The position numbers and the translations under genes were made by a program. 64,000 nucleotides of DNA, taken from the NCBI GenBank assembly GCA_017540585.1, contig JAFYAT010000085.1:1-64000 (forward strand), read 5' to 3'. Source of the stretch: Bacteroidaceae bacterium. GTDB taxonomy: Bacteria; Bacteroidota; Bacteroidia; Bacteroidales; Bacteroidaceae. Below, in pieces: positions 42,130-51,670 of the stretch (positions are counted from its first letter, which is position 1; each line of letters begins with the position of its first letter). Under the pieces are notes generated by a model. The model did not search any database and had not been told where the DNA came from. It was given only the letters and a program-made list of their open reading frames with translations.

Positions 42130-44889
42130 ATGAACAACAAACAATTCATTCTGGCAGCGTTACTGTTAGGTGCCACTGGCAGCGTTTATGCCCAGCAGGT
42201 ATATACAGGCTCTTCGGTGGAGACTGTACAGGAGTCGGCAATCAAACTGGTGGCTGACGGCCATTACTATGCTGCAAAGCTTGCGCTCGAGAGATATCTG
42301 AGCGGAGCGGGACGTGACAAGAAACTGGTGAAGGACGCCGAGGCTCTTCGCCTTGTGTGCGACTATGCCCTGCGTACTCCAGGTACGGCTGATGCTATCA
42401 GTGTTTGGCTCGACCGTAACTCATCGTCAGTGTATCATGATATCCTGCGTACTCTCAGAGGTAACCTCCTCGTGATGGAGGAACGCTATGAGGAGGTTAA
42501 CGAGCTCGAATATTCACCATTCATGTATCCAGTGTCTCTTCTGCAGGAGGAGTCAAAACTCTATTGTGCAATACTTGCTATTCATCGTAGCGACTACAAT
42601 AGGGCGCAGGGTCTTCTCAACGACCTCATGACTAATGACAAGTATTACGTTGATTGCGACTACTATCTTGCATACATCAAGTATGTGAAGGGCGACTTCA
42701 AGGGAGCTTTCTCAGGTTTCTCTGCCACTTCAACATCTCCAAAATACAAGAATACGGCTTCGCTCTATGCTGCAGACTGCTGTGTCCGCACAGGAAGCAA
42801 CAAACAGGCTCTCGACTATATCGGTCGTGTGCAGGACAATGGCGAGAATGCAGATATGATTAACCGCATTAAGGGTGAAGCGTACTACGGACTTGAGAAC
42901 TACAGCGAGGCAGCCAGAATGTTTGAGAAGGCACATGCTGCCGACCGTACATCACTCTACAAGCAGGGTATGTCATATCTCCGTCTCAAGCAATATGACA
43001 AAGCTGCTAACAGTCTTAGCAAAAGTGCAGGTACAAGCAAGGATGTGATGGCACAGAGTGCATGGCTCAATGCAGGTAATGCTTACCTCAAGGTACAGAA
43101 GAAGCGTCAAGCACAGATGGCATTCCAGCAGGCAGCTGCCAATACGTCTGACAAGACAATGGCCGAGGAGGCAGCATACAACTATGCCCTCACGCTTCAT
43201 GATGGTGCTCCTATGGGATTCGGTGAGTCAGTTACAGCATTTGAGGGATTCCTCAATAAGTATCCTAACTCAAAGTATAATAGTGTAATCACAAAACACC
43301 TCACAGAGGTATATTTCACTACCAAGAACTATTCTGCTGCACTTGCTTCAATCGAGAAAATCAAGAAGCCAAGCAAGGAGATTCTCAATGCCAAGCAGAG
43401 AGTGCTTTACAATCTCGGTATTCAGTCATTCACGTCTACTGACTACAAGTCAGCCAAGGGCTATATGGCTAAGTCAATCGTGATGGGCAATGTGGATGAG
43501 GAGTCGTTCTGTGAGTCTTATCTCATCAAGGGTGAGAGTGAGTACCGTCTTGGCGACTATAAATCTGCCCTTGTTGACCTAAAGCAGTTCACCAACATTG
43601 CTCCAAGCTCAGCGAGGAACTACGCATACGCAAGTTACAGTATCGGCTATTCATACTTCAAGCTTCAGAACTATTCTGATGCCTTGATGCACTTCCAGAA
43701 GTATGTTGGTAATCCACTCTACAACGGCAAGGAAGTGGACAAGGAGATACTTGCAGATGCCTATAACCGTATAGGTGACTGCTATATGTCACGTCGCAAC
43801 TACAATGAGGCAAATGCCAATTACCAGAAGTCACTTGACGTGAGCAGCGTGAACGGTGACTACTCACTCTTCCAGCAGGCTTATATAGCTGGACTTAGAG
43901 GCATGTATGACCGTAAGGTGGAACTCCTCAATAAGATGAATGAGACATACGTTGGTTCAGTATATACTGCTGATGCTCTCTATCAGAAGGGACGTGCATA
44001 CGTACAGATAGGTAACAAGCAGGCAGCCTCTGCTGCATTCAGCAAGATTGTTAATGACTATCCACAGAGTGCTAATGCACGTAAGGCTTGCAACGAGCTT
44101 GCTATGATTCAGTATGAGTCTGGCGAGACAAATGCAGCAGTCAAGTCTTATCTCCGTGTCATAGAAGAATATCCTAATACTGCTGAGGCTCAGACAGCAC
44201 TTGCCAACCTCAAGGACGTGTATGTGAGTCAGGGTAAGGTGAACGAATATAAATCACTCTCAGCTAAGGCAGGCAAGCCTCTCTCACAGGAGGAACTTGA
44301 GACTCTCCTTCGTGATGCTGCCATCAAGGCTGTCATGAATAATGACAACGTGGCAGCACAGAAGTACTATGGACAGCTCAAAGCACAGACAACTTCTGAG
44401 TCCATGCGTCTTGAGGCACAGATAGGCGAGGTGCGTGCAGCGTACGCTGCAAGAGACTATGCTGCAACTATACGACTTGCTTCCGACATTCTTGTGGATG
44501 GTAGTAAGGTTGCACCTGAGGTACAGGCTGAGATACGTATGGCACGTGCAGACAGCTACCTTGCACAGAAGCAGAATAAGAAGGCAGTTGACGACCTCAA
44601 TATCCTCGCTAAGGATACTCATCTCGTATATGGAGCACAGGCTACGGTACGTCTTGCACAGTATGCATACGACACCAAGCAATATGAGTCAGCAGAGAAC
44701 TGTCTCGTCAACTTTATTGACTCAGGTACTCCTCACACATACTGGCTTGCACGTGCATTCGTACTCCTCTCTGACGTGTGTGCACGACAGGGTAGGGACG
44801 TAGAGGCACAGCAGTATCTCATATCTCTCAAGAGCAACTATACAGAGAATGCTGAAATCAACAAGATGATTGAGGACAGACTAAAGTAG
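42130..44889 (+). CDS. Large exported tetratricopeptide-repeat protein
   Basis: 919 aa with a signal peptide (NKQFILAALLLGATGSVYA). Nearly the whole mature chain consists of TPR-like helix pairs (for example YAAKLALERYL, AARMFEKAHAADRTSLYKQGMSYLRLKQYDKAANSL, YSDALMHFQKYV, AQMAFQQAAANTSDKTMAEEAAYNYAL). It is likely a periplasmic or outer-membrane-linked scaffold. The beta-barrel protein gene follows in the same direction, separated by a REP doublet, a pairing I recognise from other Bacteroidales. Partner and function are unknown. Confidence 0.82.
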   Translation: MNNKQFILAALLLGATGSVYAQQVYTGSSVETVQESAIKLVADGHYYAAKLALERYLSGAGRDKKLVKDAEALRLVCDYALRTPGTADAISVWLDRNSSSVYHDILRTLRGNLLVMEERYEEVNELEYSPFMYPVSLLQEESKLYCAILAIHRSDYNRAQGLLNDLMTNDKYYVDCDYYLAYIKYVKGDFKGAFSGFSATSTSPKYKNTASLYAADCCVRTGSNKQALDYIGRVQDNGENADMINRIKGEAYYGLENYSEAARMFEKAHAADRTSLYKQGMSYLRLKQYDKAANSLSKSAGTSKDVMAQSAWLNAGNAYLKVQKKRQAQMAFQQAAANTSDKTMAEEAAYNYALTLHDGAPMGFGESVTAFEGFLNKYPNSKYNSVITKHLTEVYFTTKNYSAALASIEKIKKPSKEILNAKQRVLYNLGIQSFTSTDYKSAKGYMAKSIVMGNVDEESFCESYLIKGESEYRLGDYKSALVDLKQFTNIAPSSARNYAYASYSIGYSYFKLQNYSDALMHFQKYVGNPLYNGKEVDKEILADAYNRIGDCYMSRRNYNEANANYQKSLDVSSVNGDYSLFQQAYIAGLRGMYDRKVELLNKMNETYVGSVYTADALYQKGRAYVQIGNKQAASAAFSKIVNDYPQSANARKACNELAMIQYESGETNAAVKSYLRVIEEYPNTAEAQTALANLKDVYVSQGKVNEYKSLSAKAGKPLSQEELETLLRDAAIKAVMNNDNVAAQKYYGQLKAQTTSESMRLEAQIGEVRAAYAARDYAATIRLASDILVDGSKVAPEVQAEIRMARADSYLAQKQNKKAVDDLNILAKDTHLVYGAQATVRLAQYAYDTKQYESAENCLVNFIDSGTPHTYWLARAFVLLSDVCARQGRDVEAQQYLISLKSNYTENAEINKMIEDRLK

Positions 44890-44899
44890 AATAAAAGCT

Positions 44900-45020
44900 G
44901 ACCCACCCTGACCCTCCCTGTAGGGAGGGAACAAGATTGCCTGTTCCTGCAATGTAAATTACAGGAATCAGCGAACAATGAAACCCAGTCCCCTCCCTGT
45001 AGGGAGGGTCAGGGTGGGTC
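44900..45020. repeat. 121-bp REP doublet, copy B
   Basis: Same layout as 41711-41830, with perfect palindromes CCCTCCCTGTAGGGAGGG at both ends. It separates the TPR gene from the barrel protein gene. Confidence 0.75.
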
Positions 45021-45033
45021 GATAATTGACAAT

Positions 45034-46713
45034 ATGAAAAAATATATATTTTCTCTCGTAGCTATGGCAGCTGTTCCTGCCTTTGCACAGATGGATAATA
45101 CCGTTGAGGTGGAGACAAGCGTCACTCCTGTGGTAAAGGATGCCAACAAGATAAACGTGTTGCCTCAAGTGGTGGAGTCTGAGACAGTACACAACTCTGT
45201 CAGTTACTCACAGAAGATTCTTTCTACTAAGAAGTATATCTTTGCTCCAATGGATATGATGAGTTCTGAAACAGTGGGTGAGGGTGCTGACAAGGGATTC
45301 TTTTCCCTTGGTGCTGGAACGGCTGGCAACTTCGACCTCCATGCGGCTTATGGCTTTGATATCTCCAAGAATGATGTTCTCGGAGTACAGTTCTTCACGG
45401 ATGGATTCTCCACAAAGAATGCTAAGAAGATAACAAGTATCTACAAGTATGGCGACAAAAAGCCTAAAAGTCGTTTCTATACTACCCGTGGTGGTCTTGA
45501 CTACACACACAAGTATGCAGGTGGTCTTTCAGAATTCTACATACGTACAGGACTTGAAAGTCAGGTGTTCAACTATGTAGCACCTGCTTCAAAGGAGACT
45601 GACAAGCAGAATAACAGTCTTGGTGAGATTAGACTCGGAACTACTGACTACAAGACTGAGGACTTCAGAATGTGTGGTGAGTTCGGTTATCAGTTCTTTA
45701 ACCAGAAGTACATGACCAACATGAGCAAGAAATATACAGAGGGACAGGCTCATTTGAATGCCGACTTCGGCATCGTATTCAATGAGGAAAGCAGTCTTAA
45801 TCTTGATTTCGGCATCAATAGTACGTCATACGGAATGAAGCACTATGGTTCATATACTCATGCCCATGTTCTCCCATACTACCGTTTTGACGACTATGAT
45901 TTCTCTGTAAAGATAGGTGTCTATCTCGGTGCTGGTGGTGTGGCTCCAGACCTCAGATTCGAGTATCATGCAAGCGAGTACACAGACCTCTATGCACAAT
46001 TGACAGGATATGAGTCAGAGAACGATTTCCGAGCACTCAATGCATTCAATCCATATGCTATGCTTGTTGCTGTAGATGAGCCTAAGCTTGGAGAAAAGGT
46101 GGATGACGTAAAACTGAAGCCAGAGTTCCACAAACTTGACCTCAAGGCTGGATTACGCTTCCGTAGTGATGCTGGTTTTGCAGGAGATGTCAATTTAGGT
46201 TATGACAAGTCAAAGAACCGTGCAGAATTGACAGCATTGACAGATGTGCAGAATCAGACATTCTTCACATTTGTTGAAGGTAGCAGGTTCTATGCTAATG
46301 TAGATATCATCTACAACTACGATGAATACATCAAGTTTGACTTACGCAATCAGTTCAATTCATGGTCACTTGGCAGCGATTACAAGTATGACGTTGCTAT
46401 GGTACGTCCACAGATGGATATGGATTGGAACATGGATATTAAGGTTGCAGACGGATTCTTTGTAGGTGGAGACCTTAAGATACAAAGCTTCAAAAAGGCA
46501 AAGCTCAGTAAGGATAAAAAAGCGGTCGAGAAGTTGTATGAACGTCCTACTACAGTTGATATGGGTATTACGGCACACTATGTATTCCCAACTAAGGTAC
46601 CATTCAGCATATATGCAAATATTGACAATCTGTTCAACTCCAACTTTGACCGTTTCTATGGTTACAGGGCAGTCGGACCTAACTTCATAATAGGCGCAGC
46701 AGTCACATTTTAG
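45034..46713 (+). CDS. Outer-membrane beta-barrel protein (TonB-receptor-like)
   Basis: 559 aa with a signal peptide (KKYIFSLVAMAAVPAFA). The chain is rich in alternating strands with aromatic ends (GFFSLGAGTAGNFDLHAAYGF, FYANVDIIYNYDEYIKFDLRNQF) and finishes with a strand ending in phenylalanine (GAAVTF), a usual signal for insertion by the Bam complex. It lacks a plug domain, so it is not a complete TonB-dependent receptor. It probably works with the TPR protein upstream. Confidence 0.75.
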   Translation: MKKYIFSLVAMAAVPAFAQMDNTVEVETSVTPVVKDANKINVLPQVVESETVHNSVSYSQKILSTKKYIFAPMDMMSSETVGEGADKGFFSLGAGTAGNFDLHAAYGFDISKNDVLGVQFFTDGFSTKNAKKITSIYKYGDKKPKSRFYTTRGGLDYTHKYAGGLSEFYIRTGLESQVFNYVAPASKETDKQNNSLGEIRLGTTDYKTEDFRMCGEFGYQFFNQKYMTNMSKKYTEGQAHLNADFGIVFNEESSLNLDFGINSTSYGMKHYGSYTHAHVLPYYRFDDYDFSVKIGVYLGAGGVAPDLRFEYHASEYTDLYAQLTGYESENDFRALNAFNPYAMLVAVDEPKLGEKVDDVKLKPEFHKLDLKAGLRFRSDAGFAGDVNLGYDKSKNRAELTALTDVQNQTFFTFVEGSRFYANVDIIYNYDEYIKFDLRNQFNSWSLGSDYKYDVAMVRPQMDMDWNMDIKVADGFFVGGDLKIQSFKKAKLSKDKKAVEKLYERPTTVDMGITAHYVFPTKVPFSIYANIDNLFNSNFDRFYGYRAVGPNFIIGAAVTF

Positions 46714-46743
46714 TGTTGAAAATCAAAGTTTTTGAAAAAATAT

Positions 46744-46774
46744 TTTGTTGTAAAAGTAAAAAACACTATCTTTG
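46744..46774 (+). promoter_or_regulatory. Promoter upstream of greA
   Basis: TTTG at 46744-46747, 19-bp spacer, TATCTTTG at 46767-46774. Start near 46781, 260 nt ahead of greA. Confidence 0.75.
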
Positions 46775-46796
46775 CAGCGTTTTATAGGATAAGGGG

Positions 46797-46835
46797 TTCC
46801 GACATCGTTCTGTTGTCGGAATTCTTTTTTCTTTT
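46797..46835 (+). terminator. Leader terminator/attenuator ahead of greA
   Basis: Perfect stem TTCCGACA/TGTCGGAA (46797-46804, 46814-46821) followed by TTCTTTTTTCTTTT, only about 16 nt after the predicted transcript start. The product would be a transcript of about 55 nt, or greA is reached only by read-through. A smaller hairpin CCAACAT/ATGTTGG follows near 46860-46878. Confidence 0.6.
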
Positions 46836-47041
46836 GTTATGAAAGCGATTATGTGAGTGCCAACATCACTCATGTTGGACGAAATAAAACTCGATAGTAA
46901 TAACCAGAGAAATAAAATAGTAAGTTGTTGATGTGAAGGATGGGCTATATCGGTTCACCATTCAGTATTCACTTTGACATCTTCTTATCAAAAGAGAATA
47001 AACATTAATAATATTAATAAATTATTAAAAAAGGAATAACT

Positions 47042-47512
47042 ATGGCTTACATGTCACAGGAGGGCTACGATAAACTCAAGGCCCAGATTAAGGAATTGGA
47101 AGAGGTTGAGCGCCCAGAGGTAATCCGTCAGATTGCTGAGGCACGCGAAAAGGGAGACCTCTCAGAGAATGCAGAATATGATGCTGCTAAGGAAGCACAG
47201 GGTAAGTTGGAAACTCGTATTGCAGAACTCAAGGCAACTCTCGCAGACGCTAAGATTCTCGACAAGTCAAAGCTTGCAAATACTGATGCTGTACAGATTC
47301 TTTCAAAGGTTGAGCTCAAGAACCTTGCAAACGGTTCAAAACTTATCTACACTATCGTAAGTGAAGGTGAGGCTAATCTTCGTGAGAACAAGATTTCAAT
47401 CAAGACTCCTATTGCTCAGGGTCTCCTTGGCAAGAAGGTAGGTGATGTGGCTGAAATCCAGATTCCACGTGGAACAATAAAGCTCGAGATTACAAGCATC
47501 ACAATGGAATAA
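47042..47512 (+). CDS. greA: Transcription elongation factor GreA
   Basis: 156 aa. The N-terminal coiled coil (MSQEGYDKLKAQIKELEEVERPEV...AREKGDLSENAEYDAAKE) contains the acidic tip D-x-SENAEY that reaches the polymerase active site. The C-terminal domain ends GTIKLEITSI. It rescues backtracked RNA polymerase. The leader has its own terminator-like hairpin. Confidence 0.95.
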   Translation: MAYMSQEGYDKLKAQIKELEEVERPEVIRQIAEAREKGDLSENAEYDAAKEAQGKLETRIAELKATLADAKILDKSKLANTDAVQILSKVELKNLANGSKLIYTIVSEGEANLRENKISIKTPIAQGLLGKKVGDVAEIQIPRGTIKLEITSITME

Positions 47513-47629
47513 CTTGCGTCACTCATTCTTCGTGATGCAAGAGCTAAAAGTTAAAAATTAAAAGTTAACAGTTTGAGGTTTCTTTGCATTTGTGATAACT
47601 TAAGAACTTATGGATTAAGCTAAGAGTTA

Positions 47630-47682
47630 AAGAACTAAAAAACTCACAAACTTAAGAACTTACAAACTTAAAAACTCACATC
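47630..47682. repeat. Single-arm A-rich repeat before the HIT gene
   Basis: AACTCACAAACTTAAGAACTTACAAACTTAAAAACTCAC, the right arm of the low-complexity family, forms the leader of the HIT gene. Confidence 0.5.
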
Positions 47683-47684
47683 CT

Positions 47685-48083
47685 ATGAGTATCTTTTCTA
47701 AGATTGCAGAAGGTGAGATTCCTTCATACAAGTGTGCAGAGAATGATGAGTTCTATGCATTTCTTGACATCAATCCGCTTGTTAAGGGACATACACTTGT
47801 TATTCCACGTCGTGAAGTTGATTATATCTTCGACATGGAAGATGATGAGATTGCAAGATTTCAGGTGTTTGCAAAGAAGGTGGCAATAGCTATCAAGAAG
47901 GCATTCCCTTGTATCAAGGTTGGTCAGGCAGTTCTTGGACTTGAGGTGCCACATGCACATATTCATCTCGTTCCTATGCAGAGCGAAAAGGATATGATAT
48001 TCTCTAATGAGAAGTTGTCACTCCCAGCTGATGAGATGAAGAGTATAGCTGATGCTATCTACTCTGAGTTTAAGAAGCTGTAA
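47685..48083 (+). CDS. HIT family nucleotide-binding protein
   Basis: 132 aa. The histidine triad is HAHIHLVPM near 95-103; the start MSIFSKIAEGEIPSYKCAENDEFYAFLDINPLVKGHTLVIPR is typical of bacterial HinT-like proteins, which hydrolyse purine nucleoside phosphoramidates or related substrates. The metallopeptidase-like gene follows after 24 bp. Confidence 0.9.
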   Translation: MSIFSKIAEGEIPSYKCAENDEFYAFLDINPLVKGHTLVIPRREVDYIFDMEDDEIARFQVFAKKVAIAIKKAFPCIKVGQAVLGLEVPHAHIHLVPMQSEKDMIFSNEKLSLPADEMKSIADAIYSEFKKL

Positions 48084-48107
48084 TTGCTTGAACAAATAGT
48101 TAAACTG

Positions 48108-48659
48108 ATGACTAATCAGTATCAAGATATAGATTTCGGAACAGTTCACATAACCGTCAACCCAAGAGCCCACAGATTCATTATGCGCCCTATGGTTGGC
48201 GGTTTGCGTGTTACAGTTCCCGGGTATTATATGGTTAGTCTCGGCGAGGTGAAGGCGGTTGTTGATAAGCATCGCGTCGCGCTTTTGCGTAATTGGCAGA
48301 AGGTCAATGCACGTCCTGCCATGTCTGAAGATGACATAAAACGTCTTCGTCATTTTGCCAAACAGTATCTTCCGATTAGGGTGGCAGAACTGGCGCAGGA
48401 ATACAATTTTCAGTACACAAGTCTGAAAATACAGTCATCAAGGACTCGTTGGGGCTCTTGTTCGGGTACAAATGCCATTAACCTTTCTTTGTTCCTGATG
48501 AAAGTACCAGAGCATCTCATTGACTATGTTATCCTTCATGAACTGTGTCATACTGTACATCATGACCATTCTCCAAGATTTTGGGCATTGATGGACGAGG
48601 TGACACAAGGTAAGGCTAAAGAGATGCGTAAACAACTAAAAGAATACACAACGGGGTAA
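48108..48659 (+). CDS. YgjP/SprT-like M48 metallopeptidase domain protein
   Basis: 183 aa from the ATG at 48108; the frame is open upstream to a TTG at 48084, but the ATG is better. The zinc site is HELCHTVHHDHSPRFW (HExxH plus a third His), and SRTRWGSC is the DUF45/YgjP signature. The function of the family is poorly known. It is likely a cytoplasmic metal-dependent hydrolase. Confidence 0.85.
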   Translation: MTNQYQDIDFGTVHITVNPRAHRFIMRPMVGGLRVTVPGYYMVSLGEVKAVVDKHRVALLRNWQKVNARPAMSEDDIKRLRHFAKQYLPIRVAELAQEYNFQYTSLKIQSSRTRWGSCSGTNAINLSLFLMKVPEHLIDYVILHELCHTVHHDHSPRFWALMDEVTQGKAKEMRKQLKEYTTG

Positions 48660-48667
48660 ATAGAACT

Positions 48668-48789
48668 GACCCACCCTGACCCTCCCTATAGGGAGGGAAC
48701 AAGAATGCTTGGTTTTGTAATTTTAGATTATAGAAATCAACTGACAATGAAACTCAGTCCCCTCCCTGTAGGGAGGGATAGGGTGGGTC
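48668..48789. repeat. 122-bp REP doublet, copy C
   Basis: Same layout as copies A and B, with the closing half slightly changed (GGGAGGGATAGGGTGGGTC). Confidence 0.75.
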
Positions 48790-48811
48790 TCATACCTCAA
48801 AAACATATATA

Positions 48812-49228
48812 ATGATGTTTACAAAAGAAGAATGTGAAATGCTGAATATGCGTTTGAGGGGAACTATGTGTGAAGCGTTAGGTATTAAGTTCCTCCCTTC
48901 TGACGACGATATAGTTCTTGCAGAAATGCCAATATGTGATGCTACACGTCAGTACTTTGGTATTTTACATGGAGGAGCATCACTTGCATTTGCCGAGACG
49001 GTTGCAGGTGCAGGTTCTCTTCATCTTATAGGTTATGACGAGACGAAGAGAGTGTGTGGTACGCAGGTGTCGGGCAATCATATTGCTATGTCAGATACAC
49101 ACGGAAAAGTGTATGGCAAGGGTACAATACTGCACGCTGGTCGTTCAAGTCATATATGGAATGTAGACATTGTCGGCGAAGATGGAAATCTTATTTCGAC
49201 AGAGAGAGTTGAGAATAGGATATTGTAA
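48812..49228 (+). CDS. PaaI-type hotdog-fold thioesterase
   Basis: 138 aa. FGILHGGASLAFAETVAGAGS near 50-70 is the hotdog motif with HGG and the catalytic-site acid. The end ISTERVENRIL is usual. It probably hydrolyses an acyl-CoA, possibly an aromatic one such as 1,4-dihydroxy-2-naphthoyl-CoA. Confidence 0.88.
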   Translation: MMFTKEECEMLNMRLRGTMCEALGIKFLPSDDDIVLAEMPICDATRQYFGILHGGASLAFAETVAGAGSLHLIGYDETKRVCGTQVSGNHIAMSDTHGKVYGKGTILHAGRSSHIWNVDIVGEDGNLISTERVENRIL

Positions 49229-49270
49229 CATAGATTCGACGGATTCAAAATATAAATTTTAGTTATTTTT

Positions 49271-51061
49271 ATGAAGTATTTGTCCTTATTATTATTCACA
49301 TGGTTCATTGCCGCTTCTTCTTATGCACAAGGTGATGATTGGCGTAAATCGTTTTCCTCTGTTGGAGAGCATTTGCGTCAAGAAATGACAATAGAGGATA
49401 AGAGTGCAGACTCTGTCATACTCTTACCTATGCCAAGGTTTGCATACGTGAATATCAAGGGTATTATGAGTCTTCCTACAAGTAAGACAACTAAGCGTAA
49501 TGCTTGGGTTGAACTCTATGATGGAAAGGGGCATTACTTCAAGAAACGTATTGTCATAGCTGCTCAAGGCAACTATACACTTCGTCTTGAGAAAAAAAGT
49601 TATAATTTTGATCTTAGTGACAATGACTGGGATCTCACTTCTCAGCCACATATTTCGTTTGGTAACTGGGTTGATCAAGATGGATTCCTTCTGAAAGGGT
49701 TCTATACAGATGCTTTACGAGGAATAAGTGAGGTTGGATATAAACTCTTTGATGATGTTGTGGAAGACCGCAAGCCTTTCTGGGAAAGGGAAGACTATAA
49801 GAAGGAGAGTGACGCTCGTTGTTATCCTGACGGTTTTCCTTGTGCATTGTATTTTAATGGTGAATATTATGGACTTTATTGCTGGCAATTGAAGAAGAGT
49901 CGCAAGAATATGAATATGAAGAAGCATACAGCTGAACATATTCATCTTGATGGTGATATCCGTAATGATTATCTTTTCAATGGTGTAATTGACTGGGAAC
50001 ATTTTGATGTACGTAATCCTAAGAATATTTATACAAAGTCAAATACTGAGTATGATGGTAATTCTCCTACAGAACTTATGGGAGATGATAGTCCTTATCT
50101 TTCAAGTACTGAAAGTGCTGAACACATGAAGGACCTTGTACGTACTATTAAAGTAAAAAACTATATCATAGAGTTAAGTCAATTAAACCAGCTGTTGACA
50201 GAATATGATGCAAGTGGTGTGTCCGAACAGGAGTTCAAGGAAGAATTTGAAAAGCATTTCGAAATACAGAGTCTCCTTGACTACTATGTGTTCAATCGTA
50301 TGACTATGAATCTTGATGGTACGATAAAGAACTGGCAATGGTTTACCTACGATGGTAAGCGTTGGATGGTTGCTCCATACGATCTTGATATGACGTTTGG
50401 AGTTACATTGTATGGCTTCCCTGTACCTGTAGAACGTTCAAAGTCATATATTGAACAAGGTCCATATATATGGGTTAACAAGTACTACACAGAGGAAGAG
50501 CGTAGCCGATATATCGAACTTAGACAGAAGAATGTGTTTGATGTGGAAAATATCCAGTCTCATGTAAAGGATTGGTACAATAGAATAGGTGATGAGTACT
50601 ATGCAATGGAAATGGCAAAATGGCCAGACAGTCCGTGCTACAATGACCTTGAATGTGCTCCAAATTGGGAGGTATATGAGGATTGGGAAAACTTTGAGAC
50701 ATATAAGGACTATAATCCATACAAGAAATATTTAAAGGGTGAAATATGTCTTTTCCAGTCACGCTTGTGGATTGCTACTGATGAGACAATAGGTGTCGAG
50801 CCTCCTATACGTAATGCTGGTAGGGATAATTTAGACCGTGTATTGGACTGGATAGTTAAGCGTGTTGATTATATGGATGCTTTCTATGGTTATGATCCTG
50901 TTGCTATTGATGATGTAAAAGAAGAAGTGTTGTCATCATCAACAGTGTCTCGTATCTATAATGTCGCAGGTGTGCCTATCAAGTCTTCACAAAACGGTAT
51001 AAACATTTACAGATATAGTGATGGTACAACACGTAAGGTTGTTCGTTCTATAGGTAGATGA
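49271..51061 (+). CDS. Exported CotH kinase family protein
   Basis: 596 aa with a signal peptide (KYLSLLLFTWFIAASSYAQ). CotH-like features are YKLFDDVVEDRKPFW, FPCALYFNGEYYGLYCWQLKKSRKNMNM (about 193-220) and FNRMTMNLDGTIKNWQWFTYDGKRWMVAPYDLDMTFG (about 341-377), with the conserved Asp residues. The last 30 residues (SRIYNVAGVPIKSSQNGINIYRYSDGTTRKVV) resemble the short C-terminal domains common on secreted Prevotella proteins, perhaps a sorting signal. CotH of Bacillus phosphorylates spore coat proteins; the substrate here is unknown. Codons are more A/T-rich than in neighbouring genes. Confidence 0.82.
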   Translation: MKYLSLLLFTWFIAASSYAQGDDWRKSFSSVGEHLRQEMTIEDKSADSVILLPMPRFAYVNIKGIMSLPTSKTTKRNAWVELYDGKGHYFKKRIVIAAQGNYTLRLEKKSYNFDLSDNDWDLTSQPHISFGNWVDQDGFLLKGFYTDALRGISEVGYKLFDDVVEDRKPFWEREDYKKESDARCYPDGFPCALYFNGEYYGLYCWQLKKSRKNMNMKKHTAEHIHLDGDIRNDYLFNGVIDWEHFDVRNPKNIYTKSNTEYDGNSPTELMGDDSPYLSSTESAEHMKDLVRTIKVKNYIIELSQLNQLLTEYDASGVSEQEFKEEFEKHFEIQSLLDYYVFNRMTMNLDGTIKNWQWFTYDGKRWMVAPYDLDMTFGVTLYGFPVPVERSKSYIEQGPYIWVNKYYTEEERSRYIELRQKNVFDVENIQSHVKDWYNRIGDEYYAMEMAKWPDSPCYNDLECAPNWEVYEDWENFETYKDYNPYKKYLKGEICLFQSRLWIATDETIGVEPPIRNAGRDNLDRVLDWIVKRVDYMDAFYGYDPVAIDDVKEEVLSSSTVSRIYNVAGVPIKSSQNGINIYRYSDGTTRKVVRSIGR

Positions 51062-51079
51062 CATGTAATGATATAAAAA

Positions 51080-51107
51080 GCAAGGTGGCCAGGACTGACC
51101 ACCTTGC
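51080..51107 (+). terminator. Hairpin after the CotH gene
   Basis: Stem GCAAGGTGG/CCACCTTGC with a 10-nt loop. The following T run is weak (GTTC). The next 440 bp (51110-51550) are A+T-rich and show no gene that I can support. Confidence 0.5.
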
Positions 51108-51553
51108 GTTCAATACAATGTGTTTGACGATTGTATTGTCATCATATAAATAGCTTTTTCCTAAAAATTCTCTTTTTATGTGGTTAATATTTGCCACTGT
51201 TTTTTTCATAATTTTTAATTTCCCACTATTTCTTTTTTTAAAACAAACAAATCATTATTTGTTGCAAAAATACACACTATTGTATGATTGCCCTATGTTG
51301 AATCTACAATTTTTCTGACATCTTTTTGAGAAAACTACAATAGAAAGTGTTGAAACGTAAATTGTGCTTCGTTTTTTCATTGTTTGTTATGTTTTATAAG
51401 CTACGCAATAATCTAATTCCTTTTAGAAATTACAATAATATACTATTGAATTAAATGATTTTTAGAAGTCATAATTTACAATATTCCATAATAAAAATAT
51501 AGAAATCAGTATGTTTTTTGTGTTTTTATATTTTATATTTCAAAAATATGTAG

Positions 51554-51561
51554 TAAATTTG
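51554..51561 (+). promoter_or_regulatory. Promoter -7 element for metK
   Basis: TAAATTTG matches TAnnTTTG. A transcript starting near 51568 would carry the riboswitch-like leader and reach metK after about 190 nt. Confidence 0.5.
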
Positions 51562-51569
51562 CACCCGAT

Positions 51570-51670
51570 TTTGAAAATGTGGATAGATTTGGGCTGCTTG
51601 CAACCACAGAAAAAAATGCTAAAATACAAACCAGAACATTATGGCTTGTTCGCATTTCGACCAAATTCTC
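51570..51670 (+). promoter_or_regulatory. SAM-II-like riboswitch in the metK leader
   Basis: Helix P1 pairs TGTGG (51578-51582) with CCACA (51604-51608). The loop holds AGATTTGGGC and ends in CTTGCAA, and after P1 comes an A-run and TGCTAAA (GCTAAA at 51618-51623). The loop TTGCAA, the closing CCAC and the downstream GCTAAA are, as I recall, the conserved core of SAM-II riboswitches, including the long-loop variants described from Bacteroidetes. The pseudoknot partner may be CCAAAT near 51660, which could pair with ATTTGG. Its location ahead of S-adenosylmethionine synthetase fits feedback control. Confidence 0.6.
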
